Shown here: piece by piece, positions 1-8,011 of the stretch
Numbering within the stretch: the first letter of the stretch is position 1
How the letters are laid out: every line of letters begins with the position of its first letter
Assembly: GCF_042646165.1 (NCBI RefSeq)
Contig: NZ_JBHRTC010000004.1
Reading direction: 5' to 3' (one strand)
DNA length: 64,000 nt
Origin: Microbaculum marinum
Lineage (GTDB): Bacteria; Pseudomonadota; Alphaproteobacteria; Rhizobiales; Tepidamorphaceae
Notes under the pieces: generated by a model
Databases searched by the model: none
The model's input: only the letters and a program-made list of their open reading frames with translations
What the model was told of the DNA's origin: nothing
Position numbers and translations under genes: made by a program

Positions 1-564
1 CTTGTCGCCGCGATGATCGCCACGCCGGTGCTATGCCCGCTGATCGCCGGCCTGCTGGTCGGCGATGCCCTGCCCATTTCCGCTCTCGACATGGGCCTGC
101 GACTGGCCGTCCTGCTGTGCGGTTCGCTGGTCGCTGCGCTCGTCCTGAGGCGGTTGATCGGGTTGGAACGCATCGAGCGCTCGCGGCGCATCTTCGACGG
201 CGCCAATGTCGTGCTGCTGTTCGTGTTCGCCGTGGCGATCATGGACGGCGTCGCGGTGCGCCTCGTCGCCGAGCCGCTGTTCGTGCTCGGCCTGCTGGCG
301 GCAGCGGTCGGATTTGCGTTGACGTTCATCGTGGTGTCCGCGCTGGTCTTCCGGTTCGCCGGCCTGGAGCAGTCGCTGACCATCGCGATCTCCGCCGGCA
401 ACCGCAACATGGCGCTGATGGCCGCGGCCCTGGCAGGTGTCATCCCCGATGCGAGCTGGACGTTCTTCGCCGTCGCCCAGGTGCCGATCTATCTGCTGCC
501 CTGGCTGACCAAGCCGGTGATCGACCGGCTGATCGGTTCGCCGCAGGAGCCGACCCGACATTGA
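1..564 (+). CDS. C-terminal part of a membrane transporter, bile acid:sodium symporter-like (5' end outside window)
   Basis: The reading frame is open from the first base, so the true start lies outside the window; the first internal ATG is at 13. About 187 residues are visible, with at least five hydrophobic segments and a short polar tail. The segment around SAGNRNMALM, followed by a late hydrophobic helix with FFAVAQVPIY, resembles the second half of bile acid:sodium symporter (BASS/SBF) proteins, which move organic anions with Na+. The substrate cannot be read from the sequence. purB follows 58 bp downstream on the same strand. Family assignment is by pattern only and moderate; membrane transport is safe. 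Confidence 0.6.
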   Translation, partial: LVAAMIATPVLCPLIAGLLVGDALPISALDMGLRLAVLLCGSLVAALVLRRLIGLERIERSRRIFDGANVVLLFVFAVAIMDGVAVRLVAEPLFVLGLLAAAVGFALTFIVVSALVFRFAGLEQSLTIAISAGNRNMALMAAALAGVIPDASWTFFAVAQVPIYLLPWLTKPVIDRLIGSPQEPTRH

Positions 565-622
565 GCACGGAGCGGCCTTCTGCTAAAGACGCCGCTTCCG
601 TCACGCAACACCCGACAAGCTG

Positions 623-1933
623 ATGATTCCGCGCTATTCACGCCCCGAGATGGCATCGATCTGGGCGCCGGAGACGAGATTCCGGATCTGGTTCGAGATC
701 GAGGCCGCCGCCGCCGAAGCGATGGCGGACATCGGCCTGATTCCAGCCGACGCCGCCCGCACGATCCGCAAAAAGGGCGATGCCGCAGAATTCGATGTCG
801 CCCGCATCGACGAGATCGAACGGGAGGTGAAGCACGACGTCATCGCCTTCCTGACGCACCTGGCCGAGTTCATCGGACCGGAGTCGCGCTTCGTCCATCT
901 TGGCATGACGTCGTCGGACGTCCTCGACACCTGCCTGTCGATCCAGTTGAGCCGGGCCGCCGACCTCCTGCTCGCCGACGTCGACGCCCTGCTCGCGGCG
1001 CTGAAGCGGCGGGCGTTCGAGCACAGGCTCACTCCCACCATCGGCCGCAGTCACGGCATCCACGCCGAGCCGACCACCTTCGGCGTGAAGCTCGCCGGAT
1101 TCCACGCCGAGTTCGAGCGCAACCGCCGCCGCCTCGCCTCCGCCCGCGAGGAGATCGCCACCTGCGCGATGTCCGGCTCGGTCGGCTCGTTCGCCAATAT
1201 CGATCCGCGCATAGAGGAAATGGTCGCAGCGAAGCTCGGCCTGACGCCGGAGCCGGTCTCCACCCAGGTGATCCCCCGCGACCGGCATGCCGCCTTCTTC
1301 GCAACCCTCGGCGTCGTCGCTTCGTCGATCGAGCGGCTGGCGACCGAGATCCGGCATCTGCAGCGCACCGAGGTGCTGGAAGCCGAGGAATACTTCTCGC
1401 CGGGCCAGAAGGGCTCGTCGTCGATGCCGCACAAGCGCAACCCGGTGCTGACGGAGAATCTGACGGGCCTCGCCAGAATGGTGCGCGCCTATGTCACCCC
1501 GGCCCTCGAAAACGTCGCCCTATGGCACGAGCGGGACATTTCGCATTCGTCGGTGGAGAGGATGATCGGTCCCGACGCCACCGTGACGCTGGATTTCGCG
1601 CTGTCGCGGCTGACGGGCGTCGTCGACAATCTGGTGATCTATCCCGACCGCATGCGGGCAAATCTCGACCGACTGGGCGGTCTCATCCATTCGCAGCGGG
1701 TGCTGCTAGCACTGGCCCAGGCCGGCATGAGCCGCGAGGACGCCTATGCGGCCGTGCAGCGCCATGCCATGCGGGTCTGGAACGGCGAAGGCCAGTTCCT
1801 GGATTTCCTGAAGGAAGACCCGGAAGTGACTCAGGCGATTCAGGTTTCGGACCTCGAGGCCCTGTTCGACCTCGACTATCACTTCAAGAACGTCGATGCG
1901 ATCTTCGACCGGGTGTTCGGCCCGGGCGGGTAG
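623..1933 (+). CDS. purB: adenylosuccinate lyase
   Basis: Catalyses two beta-eliminations that release fumarate, from SAICAR and from adenylosuccinate, in purine synthesis in the cytosol. The 436-residue length is normal for the family. The fumarase/aspartase signature SSSMPHKRNP lies near residue 264, the TSSD element near 96-99 and GRSHGIHAEP near 141-150, which carries a conserved active-site His. The start ATG at 623 gives the usual family N-terminus (MIPRYSRPEM). It lies upstream of purC/purS, with one opposite-strand gene between, so it is linked to but not co-transcribed with them. Confidence 0.97.
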   Translation: MIPRYSRPEMASIWAPETRFRIWFEIEAAAAEAMADIGLIPADAARTIRKKGDAAEFDVARIDEIEREVKHDVIAFLTHLAEFIGPESRFVHLGMTSSDVLDTCLSIQLSRAADLLLADVDALLAALKRRAFEHRLTPTIGRSHGIHAEPTTFGVKLAGFHAEFERNRRRLASAREEIATCAMSGSVGSFANIDPRIEEMVAAKLGLTPEPVSTQVIPRDRHAAFFATLGVVASSIERLATEIRHLQRTEVLEAEEYFSPGQKGSSSMPHKRNPVLTENLTGLARMVRAYVTPALENVALWHERDISHSSVERMIGPDATVTLDFALSRLTGVVDNLVIYPDRMRANLDRLGGLIHSQRVLLALAQAGMSREDAYAAVQRHAMRVWNGEGQFLDFLKEDPEVTQAIQVSDLEALFDLDYHFKNVDAIFDRVFGPGG

Positions 1934-1942
1934 AGGTCGCAG

Positions 1943-2266
1943 TCAGCCTTCGCGCTGAAGCTGCTCCATCGCCGCGATCATCATCTCGTCCATGGTCCGG
2001 CGGATCTGGTGGTCGGACTGGTCGACGCCGGCGGCATCGAAATCGGCGCGGATCTTGCGGAACACGTCCTCGTCGCCGGCTTCCTCGAAATCGGCTCGGA
2101 CCACGTCCTTCGCATACTGGTCGGCCGCCTCGCCGGTCATGCCGAGCTTCTCCGCCGCCCAGTGGCCGAGCAGCTTGTTTCGCCGCGCGCCTGCCCGGAA
2201 GCGCATTTCCTCGTCATGCGCGAACTTCTCCTCGAAGCCCTTCTTGCGCCGCTCGAATTCCGACAT
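1943..2266 (-). CDS. F1-ATPase zeta inhibitor subunit (DUF1476 family)
   Basis: 107 residues with the family N-terminus MSEFERRKKGFEEKFAHDEE. Members in alphaproteobacteria bind the F1 part of ATP synthase and block its ATP hydrolysis; the N-terminal segment is the inhibitory one. The start at 2266 was chosen over an upstream in-frame codon at 2350 because it gives the family N-terminus and has a purine-rich site (GGAGGCGGAG) just before it. It is convergent with purB (10 bp between the stops) and divergent from purC. The protein is strongly charged and helical, with no signal peptide. The function is inferred from the family. Confidence 0.93.
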   Translation of the reverse strand: MSEFERRKKGFEEKFAHDEEMRFRAGARRNKLLGHWAAEKLGMTGEAADQYAKDVVRADFEEAGDEDVFRKIRADFDAAGVDQSDHQIRRTMDEMMIAAMEQLQREG

Positions 2267-2321
2267 CTCCGCCTCCTCGTGGCAGGCGCGTGCTCGCGCC
2301 TGAAGGTCGATTTTCGCGACT

Positions 2322-2350
2322 TGCATACAAGCCGGGACACCCCAAATCAA
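2322..2350 (-). promoter_or_regulatory. candidate sigma-70 promoter of the zeta inhibitor gene
   Basis: Read on the minus strand, TTGATT is followed after 17 bases by TATGCA, about 56 bases upstream of the start codon at 2266. The -10 match is only fair. Confidence 0.35.
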
Positions 2351-2460
2351 CAGCCCGATAGATGGCGCCGATCACCCGCTTGAGGCTAGAAAATGCGGCA
2401 TCCTCGCGGGATCTCCGGCCGCGTTGTATCGCGTTGACGGATCGGATAGTGTGCGCCGGA

Positions 2461-2474
2461 ATTCTCGGGAGAAT
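2461..2474. promoter_or_regulatory. 14-bp palindrome upstream of purC
   Basis: ATTCTC-GG-GAGAAT is a perfect inverted repeat about 125 bp before the purC start. It could be an operator or a transcript hairpin. No regulator can be named from it. Confidence 0.3.
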
Positions 2475-2597
2475 CCTGACTCGATGTGAGTCTCGCGCCG
2501 GGGCCAAGCACGGCACGCCGCGGGATGCATGCAAGCCTAAGGGCCGGTGTCGCCCGCTATCCCGGCGCCAGGATTCCTAATGACAGGTCTGATCAGA

Positions 2598-3362
2598 ATG
2601 AACCGCCGCCGCAGAGTTTACGAAGGCAAGGCCAAGATCCTCTATGAAGGTCCGGAACCGGGAACGCTGGTCCAGCATTTCAAGGACGACGCCACGGCGT
2701 TCAACAACAAGAAGCATGCCCAGATCGAGGGCAAAGGGGTGCTTAACAACCGGATTTCCGAGCACATCTTTCAGAACCTGAACGATATCGGCGTGCCGAC
2801 CCATTTCGTCCGGCGGCTCAACATGCGCGAGCAGCTGATCCGCGAAGTGGAGATCATTCCGCTTGAGGTGGTCGTCCGCAACGTCGCCGCCGGATCGCTG
2901 TCGAAGCGCCTCGGCATCGACGAGGGCACGCAGCTTCCCCGTTCGATCATCGAGTTCTACTACAAGAACGACGAACTCGACGACCCGATGGTCTCCGAGG
3001 AGCACATCACCGCGTTCGGCTGGGCGAGTCCCCAGGAAATCGACGACGTCATGGCCCTGTCGCTGCGTGTCAACGACTTCCTCACCGGCCTGTTCCTCGG
3101 CGTCGGCATCCGGCTCGTCGACTTCAAGCTGGAGTTCGGCCGCCTCTACGAGGGCGAAATGGTCCGCATCGTCGTCGCCGACGAGATCAGCCCGGACTCC
3201 TGCCGGTTGTGGGACATCCAGTCGGGAGACAAGCTCGACAAGGACCGGTTCCGCCGCGACATGGGCGGCCTCGTCGAAGCCTATCAGGAAGTCGCCCGCC
3301 GCCTCGGCATCATGGTCGGAAACGAGCAGAACATCCCTCGCGGGCCGGTGCTGGTGAAATAA
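2598..3362 (+). CDS. purC: phosphoribosylaminoimidazole-succinocarboxamide (SAICAR) synthase
   Basis: ATP-dependent joining of aspartate to CAIR in de novo purine synthesis. 254 residues from the ATG at 2598, whose product begins MNRRRRVYEGKAKILYEG, the usual N-terminus of alphaproteobacterial PurC. In-frame starts further upstream (2547, 2580) would add residues not expected in the family. The RNVAAGS segment and the EFYYKNDELDDP segment are typical of the family. purS follows after 15 bp on the same strand, so the two are co-transcribed. Confidence 0.96.
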   Translation: MNRRRRVYEGKAKILYEGPEPGTLVQHFKDDATAFNNKKHAQIEGKGVLNNRISEHIFQNLNDIGVPTHFVRRLNMREQLIREVEIIPLEVVVRNVAAGSLSKRLGIDEGTQLPRSIIEFYYKNDELDDPMVSEEHITAFGWASPQEIDDVMALSLRVNDFLTGLFLGVGIRLVDFKLEFGRLYEGEMVRIVVADEISPDSCRLWDIQSGDKLDKDRFRRDMGGLVEAYQEVARRLGIMVGNEQNIPRGPVLVK

Positions 3363-3377
3363 GGGAGCCGGCACGGC

Positions 3378-3617
3378 ATGAAGGCACGCGTGACAGTGAC
3401 GCTGAAGAACGGCGTCCTCGACCCGCAGGGCAAGGCGATCCAGCATGCCCTGTCCTCGCTGGGATTCGACGGCGTCGACGACGTGCGTCAGGGAAAGCTT
3501 ATCGAGCTGGAGCTGCAGGGCCGCGACCGCGAGCAGGCGAAGGCCGACCTGGTGGCGATGTGCGAGAAGCTGCTCGCCAACACGGTGATCGAGAACTACT
3601 CGATCGAGCTTGTGTAG
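3378..3617 (+). CDS. purS: phosphoribosylformylglycinamidine synthase subunit PurS
   Basis: Small subunit that bridges PurQ and PurL in the FGAM synthase complex. The 79 residues are a full-length PurS, beginning MKARVTVTLKNGVLDPQG. Codons 32-77 belong to a 138-bp segment (3471-3608) that recurs at 5682-5819 with 7 mismatches. In most relatives purQ follows purS directly; here an amidohydrolase/dehydrogenase pair, a purS remnant and three opposite-strand genes intervene. The last residues (ELV) differ from those of the remnant (EIAD), so the present 3' end may be an acquired one. Confidence 0.95.
   Translation: MKARVTVTLKNGVLDPQGKAIQHALSSLGFDGVDDVRQGKLIELELQGRDREQAKADLVAMCEKLLANTVIENYSIELV
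3471..3608 (+). repeat. 138-bp direct repeat, left copy (3' part of purS)
   Basis: Aligns without gaps to 5682-5819 with 131 of 138 identical bases by my own count. The copy lies inside intact purS and stops just before its last codons. Flanking bases on both sides are unrelated between the copies. Confidence 0.9.
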
Positions 3618-3719
3618 GACCTTCGATCCATTTCCTCGCGGCCGGAACCTGCCAGTCTCCGGCGCGCGGGGGAACCGAGGGCCATTCGTCTCGCGACAGC
3701 GGATATTCGGAACCGACTG

Positions 3720-4661
3720 CTAAAGCCGGTAGATCCGCACCGCATTGTCGTGGAACAGCTTGCGCCGGTCCGCCACCGGGAGATCAGCCACCGCCTCCCG
3801 AAACCCGTCGTAAATCGTGGTAAACGGTCCCGCCAGCCGGTCGACCGGATAGTTGCTGGCGAACATGCACCGATCCACCCCGAAGATGGCGACGGCGTCG
3901 CGGATCACCGGCGCGTTGGCCTCCACAGTCCACGGCAATCCCGGCCGCCCCAGACCGGAAATCTTGAGCGCGACGTTGAGCTGTGCGGCGACCGTCTCGA
4001 GCGCATGTCTCCAACCGGCAAGCCCCTCCTCAGACCGGTCCGACGGCAACCCGGTGTGGTTGACGATGATTGTCGTTGCGGGAAAGGCTGCGGCGAGTTC
4101 GGCTGCCGCGTCCAGGTGCCACCACGGCGTCTGCAGGTCGTAGGAAAGACTGAAACGCTCGAGCAGCGCATATCCGTCCCGCCATTTCGGATCATCCATC
4201 GAGCCCGAAGTCCCGCGCCGGGCATCCTGCGGACGCCCGGACGCCGCAGGCTTGTGTCGGATGCCGCGGACCAACGGGCTGGCGGCATGGCCGCGAAGCA
4301 CGTCCTCGATGTCTTCGCGATCCGGCTCGGCGTGTCCGATGCAGGCACTTGGAAAGTCGTATTTCGCCGCAATCCCCTCGATCCAGCGGGTCTCGGCAAC
4401 CGGATCGCCCCGGTCCCACTCGGCCTCCATGTGAACCGTCTTGACGATACGGTTCGCGCCGACGTGTTGAAGGTAGTCCGGCGGCAGATATGTGCGCTTC
4501 AATACCGAATAGTCGCCATACCGGAAGGGAATCAACTTGGGGTCGCAGAGCCAGGGATAGTAGTTCCGGTCGAGGTCCCAGAAATGCTGGTGGGCGTCGA
4601 CGATCGGCATGCCGTCGCCTTTGGTGGCGCCATCTTCTCCGGTGTCGGTTGCCCTGCTCAT
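3720..4661 (-). CDS. amidohydrolase family protein (amidohydrolase_2 type)
   Basis: 313 residues. The N-terminal DAHQHFW motif (residues 21-27) supplies the metal-binding HxH of the amidohydrolase superfamily, and an NHTGLP segment and late FASNYPVDRL segment fit the amidohydrolase_2 group, which includes sugar-lactone and 2-pyrone-dicarboxylate lactonases. The substrate is unknown; lactone or related hydrolysis is likely. The start at 4661 is supported by AGAGGG six bases upstream. It is divergent from the NAD(P)-dependent dehydrogenase at 4754, with 92 bp between the starts, suggesting joint control and a shared catabolic role. The pair lies between the two purS-derived repeats. Confidence 0.85.
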   Translation of the reverse strand: MSRATDTGEDGATKGDGMPIVDAHQHFWDLDRNYYPWLCDPKLIPFRYGDYSVLKRTYLPPDYLQHVGANRIVKTVHMEAEWDRGDPVAETRWIEGIAAKYDFPSACIGHAEPDREDIEDVLRGHAASPLVRGIRHKPAASGRPQDARRGTSGSMDDPKWRDGYALLERFSLSYDLQTPWWHLDAAAELAAAFPATTIIVNHTGLPSDRSEEGLAGWRHALETVAAQLNVALKISGLGRPGLPWTVEANAPVIRDAVAIFGVDRCMFASNYPVDRLAGPFTTIYDGFREAVADLPVADRRKLFHDNAVRIYRL

Positions 4662-4753
4662 GACATGCCCTCTGACATTCGGTCTCTCCCCGTTGCCATC
4701 CCGGACCGGATAACCGGTAATGCATACATAAAACGACGGGAGGAGTCGCGGCG

Positions 4754-5632
4754 ATGGGCGAGACGATCGGATTCATAGGACTGGGCCTGATGGGCGAAGG
4801 GTTTACCCGGCGGCTCATGGATGCCGGATACACGGTGGCAGGGTACGATATAAACGAGGCGAGGAATTCGGCGGCTTCCGATTGGGGGGTGCAGGTCGCC
4901 GCCTCACCCGCCGAGGTTGCGAAATGCGCGGAGATCGTTCTGCTCTGCGTCGTCAATACACGGGCGGTCGAGGACGTCGTCGCCGACATCGTCTCGTCCG
5001 GGCGGCTCGACGGAAAGGTCCTGATTGACCATTCCACCACGGAGATCGCCGCTACGACCCGGCTCGCGTCTCTCCTCGAAGACCGGACCGGCATGGCCTT
5101 CGTCGACGCGCCGGTCTCGGGCGGGCCGCAAGCGGCACGGGAGGGCACGCTCGCAATCATGGCAGGCGGACCGGACGCCGCGATCGCTCGAATCAGCCCG
5201 CTCATGAAGCACCTGGGCAAGCTCACGCACATGGGCGCCGTGGGCACCGGGCAGGCGACCAAACTGGTCAACCAGACGATCGTCCTCACCAACTTCTGCG
5301 TCCTGGCGGAGGCGCTCCGGCTGGCCGAGGCGCACGGTGTCGACGCATCACGGATCCCCGATGCGCTTTCGTCCGGCTATGCCGGCTCGAACCTGCTGCC
5401 GGTCGCCTTCGAACGCATGATCGCCCGCGACTTCGCCCCGCGCGGCTACGCCCGACAGGTGCTCAAGGACCTCGAAATGGTCCAGGAGGACGCCCGGCCC
5501 TACCATCTCGCCATGCCGATGACATCCCAGGCGCTGACCCTGTTCCGCATGCTGGTAGCCGCAGGCAATAGCGAATTGGACGGATTTGCGGTTCTCAACC
5601 TCCTTCCGGAGGTCGACGGGAATGGCCACTAG
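4754..5632 (+). CDS. NAD(P)-dependent oxidoreductase of the 3-hydroxyisobutyrate dehydrogenase family
   Basis: 292 residues with an N-terminal Rossmann motif IGLGLMG (residues 8-14), the substrate-loop signature DAPVSGGPQAAREG, and GTGQATKLVNQ carrying the conserved catalytic Lys. These beta-hydroxyacid dehydrogenases oxidise small hydroxy acids such as 3-hydroxyisobutyrate, tartronate semialdehyde or sugar acids; the exact substrate is not readable. GGGAGGAG nine bases before ATG 4754 is a strong ribosome site. It is divergent from the amidohydrolase gene, consistent with a small sugar-acid or lactone pathway. A more distant paralogue lies at 36933-37802. Confidence 0.88.
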   Translation: MGETIGFIGLGLMGEGFTRRLMDAGYTVAGYDINEARNSAASDWGVQVAASPAEVAKCAEIVLLCVVNTRAVEDVVADIVSSGRLDGKVLIDHSTTEIAATTRLASLLEDRTGMAFVDAPVSGGPQAAREGTLAIMAGGPDAAIARISPLMKHLGKLTHMGAVGTGQATKLVNQTIVLTNFCVLAEALRLAEAHGVDASRIPDALSSGYAGSNLLPVAFERMIARDFAPRGYARQVLKDLEMVQEDARPYHLAMPMTSQALTLFRMLVAAGNSELDGFAVLNLLPEVDGNGH

Positions 5633-5831
5633 TCATTGCTTCAACGACAAAGACCCGCACCTTTGGCGCGCCCGTATTCAAGGCGTCGACGACGTGCGCC
5701 AGGGAAAGGTCATCGAACTGGAACTGCAGGGCCGCGACCGCGAGCAGGCCAAGGCCGACCTGGTGGCGATGTGCGAGAAGCCGCTCGCCAACACGGTGAT
5801 CGAGAACTACTCGATCGAGATCGCGGACTGA
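5622..5831 (+). pseudogene. truncated purS remnant
   Basis: The frame contains purS codons from GVDDVRQGK through NTVIENYSIEI and its own stop, but the first 31 codons are missing and replaced by unrelated sequence after the dehydrogenase gene. A start at 5622 (inside the end of that gene) would give a short chimeric peptide. Of seven mismatches to intact purS, four are synonymous; one base change turns a conserved Leu into Pro (MCEKP). Not expected to make a working PurS. It is the probable original 3' end of purS, displaced by the insertion, or else a duplicate. Confidence 0.85.
5682..5819 (+). repeat. 138-bp direct repeat, right copy (purS remnant)
   Basis: Second copy of the 3471-3608 segment, same orientation, 131/138 identical. 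The two copies enclose 2073 bp with one divergent gene pair. Confidence 0.9.
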
Positions 5832-5849
5832 TTCGGGGGCCGTTTCGCA

Positions 5850-6491
5850 CTACTTCCCGTCCCGCGCGTGCAAATCGCCGGCATAGACGAATTTCGGCAT
5901 GTTCCAGCCATACCGCAGCGCCAGGAGACGCAGCGTCAGGCCGACTGCCATAGCTCCCAGCATGACGGGATCGTGCGGCAGCCCGGCCTGGAGCCCGCCG
6001 AGATACAGCCCGCCGGTGACGATCGAGACGCTGGCGTAGAGTTCGCTCCGAAACAGCAGCGGAATCTCGTTGCACAGGATGTCGCGGAGGACGCCGCCCA
6101 AGCATCCCGTGATCATCCCTGCCACTATGACGACGATGACCGGCTGCCCCATTTCCAGCGCCACGTTGCAGCCGATCACGGTGAACACGGCCAGTCCGAT
6201 TGCGTCGAGCAGCAGAAACAGGCGGCGCAGGTGGGGCATGAAGCGGGCCAGCGGGATCGTCGCGAGCGCCGCGCCGCAGGTGATGAACAGGTAGTGCGGG
6301 TGAGCCACCCATGTCAGCGGGTAGTGGCCGAGCAGCACGTCGCGAATGGACCCGCCGCCAAGGGCGGTTATGCTTCCAAGCATCGCGACGCCGAACCAGT
6401 CCATGCTCCTGCGGCCCGCCGACAGCGCCGCCGTCATCGCCTCGACCGTGATCGCGACGAAGAAGAAATAGTGGATGACGAGAATGCTCAT
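5850..6491 (-). CDS. TRIC-family cation channel protein (UPF0126, YadS/YicG-like)
   Basis: 213 residues, almost entirely hydrophobic, with about seven membrane segments. Two inverted-topology halves each carry the family motif: GGGSIRDVLLG and LGGVLRDILCN. Prokaryotic TRIC proteins form trimeric K+/Na+-permeable channels in the inner membrane. The gene is the last of a minus-strand group (transglutaminase, small unknown, this gene) between the purS remnant and purQ; a 110-bp gap precedes it, so separate transcription is possible. Confidence 0.88.
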   Translation of the reverse strand: MSILVIHYFFFVAITVEAMTAALSAGRRSMDWFGVAMLGSITALGGGSIRDVLLGHYPLTWVAHPHYLFITCGAALATIPLARFMPHLRRLFLLLDAIGLAVFTVIGCNVALEMGQPVIVVIVAGMITGCLGGVLRDILCNEIPLLFRSELYASVSIVTGGLYLGGLQAGLPHDPVMLGAMAVGLTLRLLALRYGWNMPKFVYAGDLHARDGK

Positions 6492-6601
6492 TGCCGGTGC
6501 CCGCTACGTTCTCCGAGGTCGAAGCACGATAGCGGGGTCCAGGCGTTCTACGCCATTCGTCCGACGGCGGACTTGCCCCCCGACGCAGTGAAGCCTGTCG
6601 G

Positions 6602-6883
6602 CTACTTCGTAAGCCTGCGCCTGTTCGCCCGCACGCGGCTTCGGTAGCCGCGGATGGCATTTGCCGCGATACGCTCGCTGCTGTTGCCGCCGACGGCGGC
6701 GAGCGTCGCCGCCGTACCGAGCTGAATGGCGGCCTGCATCTTTTCGGTCGCCATCCGGGAAAGCTCCCGATCGGCACTCGCGCCGCCTGCGGCGACGCGC
6801 ATCATCCTCAGCCAGACGACCTGTTGCGCCTCCATGGCCAGAAACGCGGAATTCATGAACAGCGACATGATTGACGGCGTCAT
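6602..6883 (-). CDS. small alphaproteobacterial protein of unknown function, phasin-like composition
   Basis: 93 residues beginning MTPSIMSLFMNSAF, with an amphipathic helical segment (LAMEAQQVVWLRMMRVAAGG) and a basic C-terminus rich in Arg. Similar short proteins are frequent in rhizobia and are usually left hypothetical; the composition recalls phasins but no domain can be assigned. The start codon overlaps the stop of the upstream transglutaminase gene (ATGA), indicating translational coupling. No signal peptide is seen. Confidence 0.7.
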   Translation of the reverse strand: MTPSIMSLFMNSAFLAMEAQQVVWLRMMRVAAGGASADRELSRMATEKMQAAIQLGTAATLAAVGGNSSERIAANAIRGYRSRVRANRRRLTK

Positions 6884-7809
6884 TGTGATTGCCTCGATCC
6901 CAGGGTTTTTACATCCGGCTCCCCCGCCAGGAGCGGGGCCAGCGGTGTCGGCATGCGATTGTGCGACGCAAGGGAGGGCCGGCCGATGCGGGCGGGCCGG
7001 TTCGTCGCGGGCACCTCGTCGGTCCAGACCTCGAAGGCCTTCAGGCTGTACTGGCCGAAGGCAGCTATCATCGGAACGTCGGCCGCGTCGCGGCCGCGCA
7101 CCATCACGATCCGGCCGATGCGCGGAATGTTGTAGCGGGCGTCGAACGTATGCCACCGCCCGCCGAGAAACACTTCGGTCCAGGCGCAGAAGTCCCCCGG
7201 CCCGGCCGGCGGCACGCCGATGTCGCCCAGGTATCCGCTCACGTAGCGGGCCGGAAAGTTCATCGCCCGGCACAGGGTGATCATCAGGTGGGCGAAGTCG
7301 CGGCACACCCCTCGCCCCTCCCGCAGGGTATCCGACGCCGTCTTCGTGGAGCGTGCGTAGCCGTAGCCGAAGGTGACGTGGTGATGGACGAAATCGCAGA
7401 TTGCCTGCACGCGCGCCCAGCCGGGCTCGGTATGACCGAACAGTTCCCAGGCCTTGGCCGACATCTCGTCGACTTCGCAGTAGCGGCTCGAGGACAGAAA
7501 ACCGAGAGTGGAAAGGGGCAGGTCTTCGACGGCGTGCTGATCCGCGCAGGCAACGACGGCGTCGGGCTCGCCGGCGTCTTGCGCGACGCAATCGGCACGC
7601 AGCCTCAGCACGCCGGGCCGAGCGACGACACGCGCCCGGCGGTTTCCGAACTCGTCAAGAAACACTTCGGTCGCGAGCTTGGGATCGGTTACGATCTCGC
7701 ATGTTCCCATCAACCGATGGTCTTCATCGGGATGGGGATGCAGGGCCAGCAGCAGCGGCGTCGGGCCGGCGCACTGGATCGAGATATCGAAACCGATGCG
7801 GATGCGCAT
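6880..7809 (-). CDS. transglutaminase-like cysteine protease-fold protein
   Basis: 309 residues. The central transglutaminase-core has the catalytic Cys in GRGVCRDFAHL, the His in the FCAWTEVFLGGRWHTFDAR segment (WHTFD) and the Asp just after it, with the HHHVTFGYGYA lead-in of this family. An N-terminal beta-rich region of about 100 residues precedes it. Bacterial members act as peptidases or ligases; the substrate is unknown. The stop overlaps the start of the downstream 93-residue gene. Upstream, facing purQ, an inverted repeat of GGAACCAAA (7834-7842, 7870-7878) suggests control by an EcfG-type stress sigma factor. Confidence 0.88.
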   Translation of the reverse strand: MRIRIGFDISIQCAGPTPLLLALHPHPDEDHRLMGTCEIVTDPKLATEVFLDEFGNRRARVVARPGVLRLRADCVAQDAGEPDAVVACADQHAVEDLPLSTLGFLSSSRYCEVDEMSAKAWELFGHTEPGWARVQAICDFVHHHVTFGYGYARSTKTASDTLREGRGVCRDFAHLMITLCRAMNFPARYVSGYLGDIGVPPAGPGDFCAWTEVFLGGRWHTFDARYNIPRIGRIVMVRGRDAADVPMIAAFGQYSLKAFEVWTDEVPATNRPARIGRPSLASHNRMPTPLAPLLAGEPDVKTLGSRQSQ

Positions 7810-7852
7810 TGGCCGCGCCTTTCAAATTTTGGTGGAACCAAATCACCGTCTA

Positions 7853-7878
7853 AACTATTGGCAGAACTGTTTGGTTCC
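7853..7878 (-). promoter_or_regulatory. candidate EcfG/RpoE2-type stress promoter for the transglutaminase gene
   Basis: On the minus strand GGAAC is followed after 18 bases by GTTT, fitting the published GGAAC-N18/19-TT pattern of the alphaproteobacterial general stress sigma factor. It ends about 44 bp upstream of the start at 7809. The plus strand carries the same GGAACCAAA at 7834-7842, 19 bases before TT, pointing to purQ. The match is observed; regulation is inferred. Confidence 0.45.
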
Positions 7879-8011
7879 GGCGCACAGGACCTGTATCGGC
7901 GATGGCCCCGAAGAACGCATGTGACGATCAGTCGGCTTCGCCTCGCCCTCGCCGTCTGATATAGAAACGCAACTTTCCCGAACGCTATTTGCTCAGCACT
8001 GAGGCCCCGCA

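Larger units (their letters stand above)
2267..2597. other. divergent intergenic region between the zeta inhibitor gene and purC
   Basis: No convincing gene. On the minus strand TTGATT and TATGCA with a 17-bp spacer (2322-2350) could serve the zeta inhibitor gene. On the plus strand TTGACG at 2434-2439 is a possible -35 for purC without a clear -10. A perfect 6+6 palindrome lies at 2461-2474. Only the sequence matches are observed; the roles are inferred. Confidence 0.5.

Noticed and set aside
5586..5831. An 81-residue frame containing PurS sequence as a working second PurS
   Set aside because: The N-terminal 31 codons of PurS are missing, the front comes from out-of-frame dehydrogenase sequence, and a conserved Leu is Pro.
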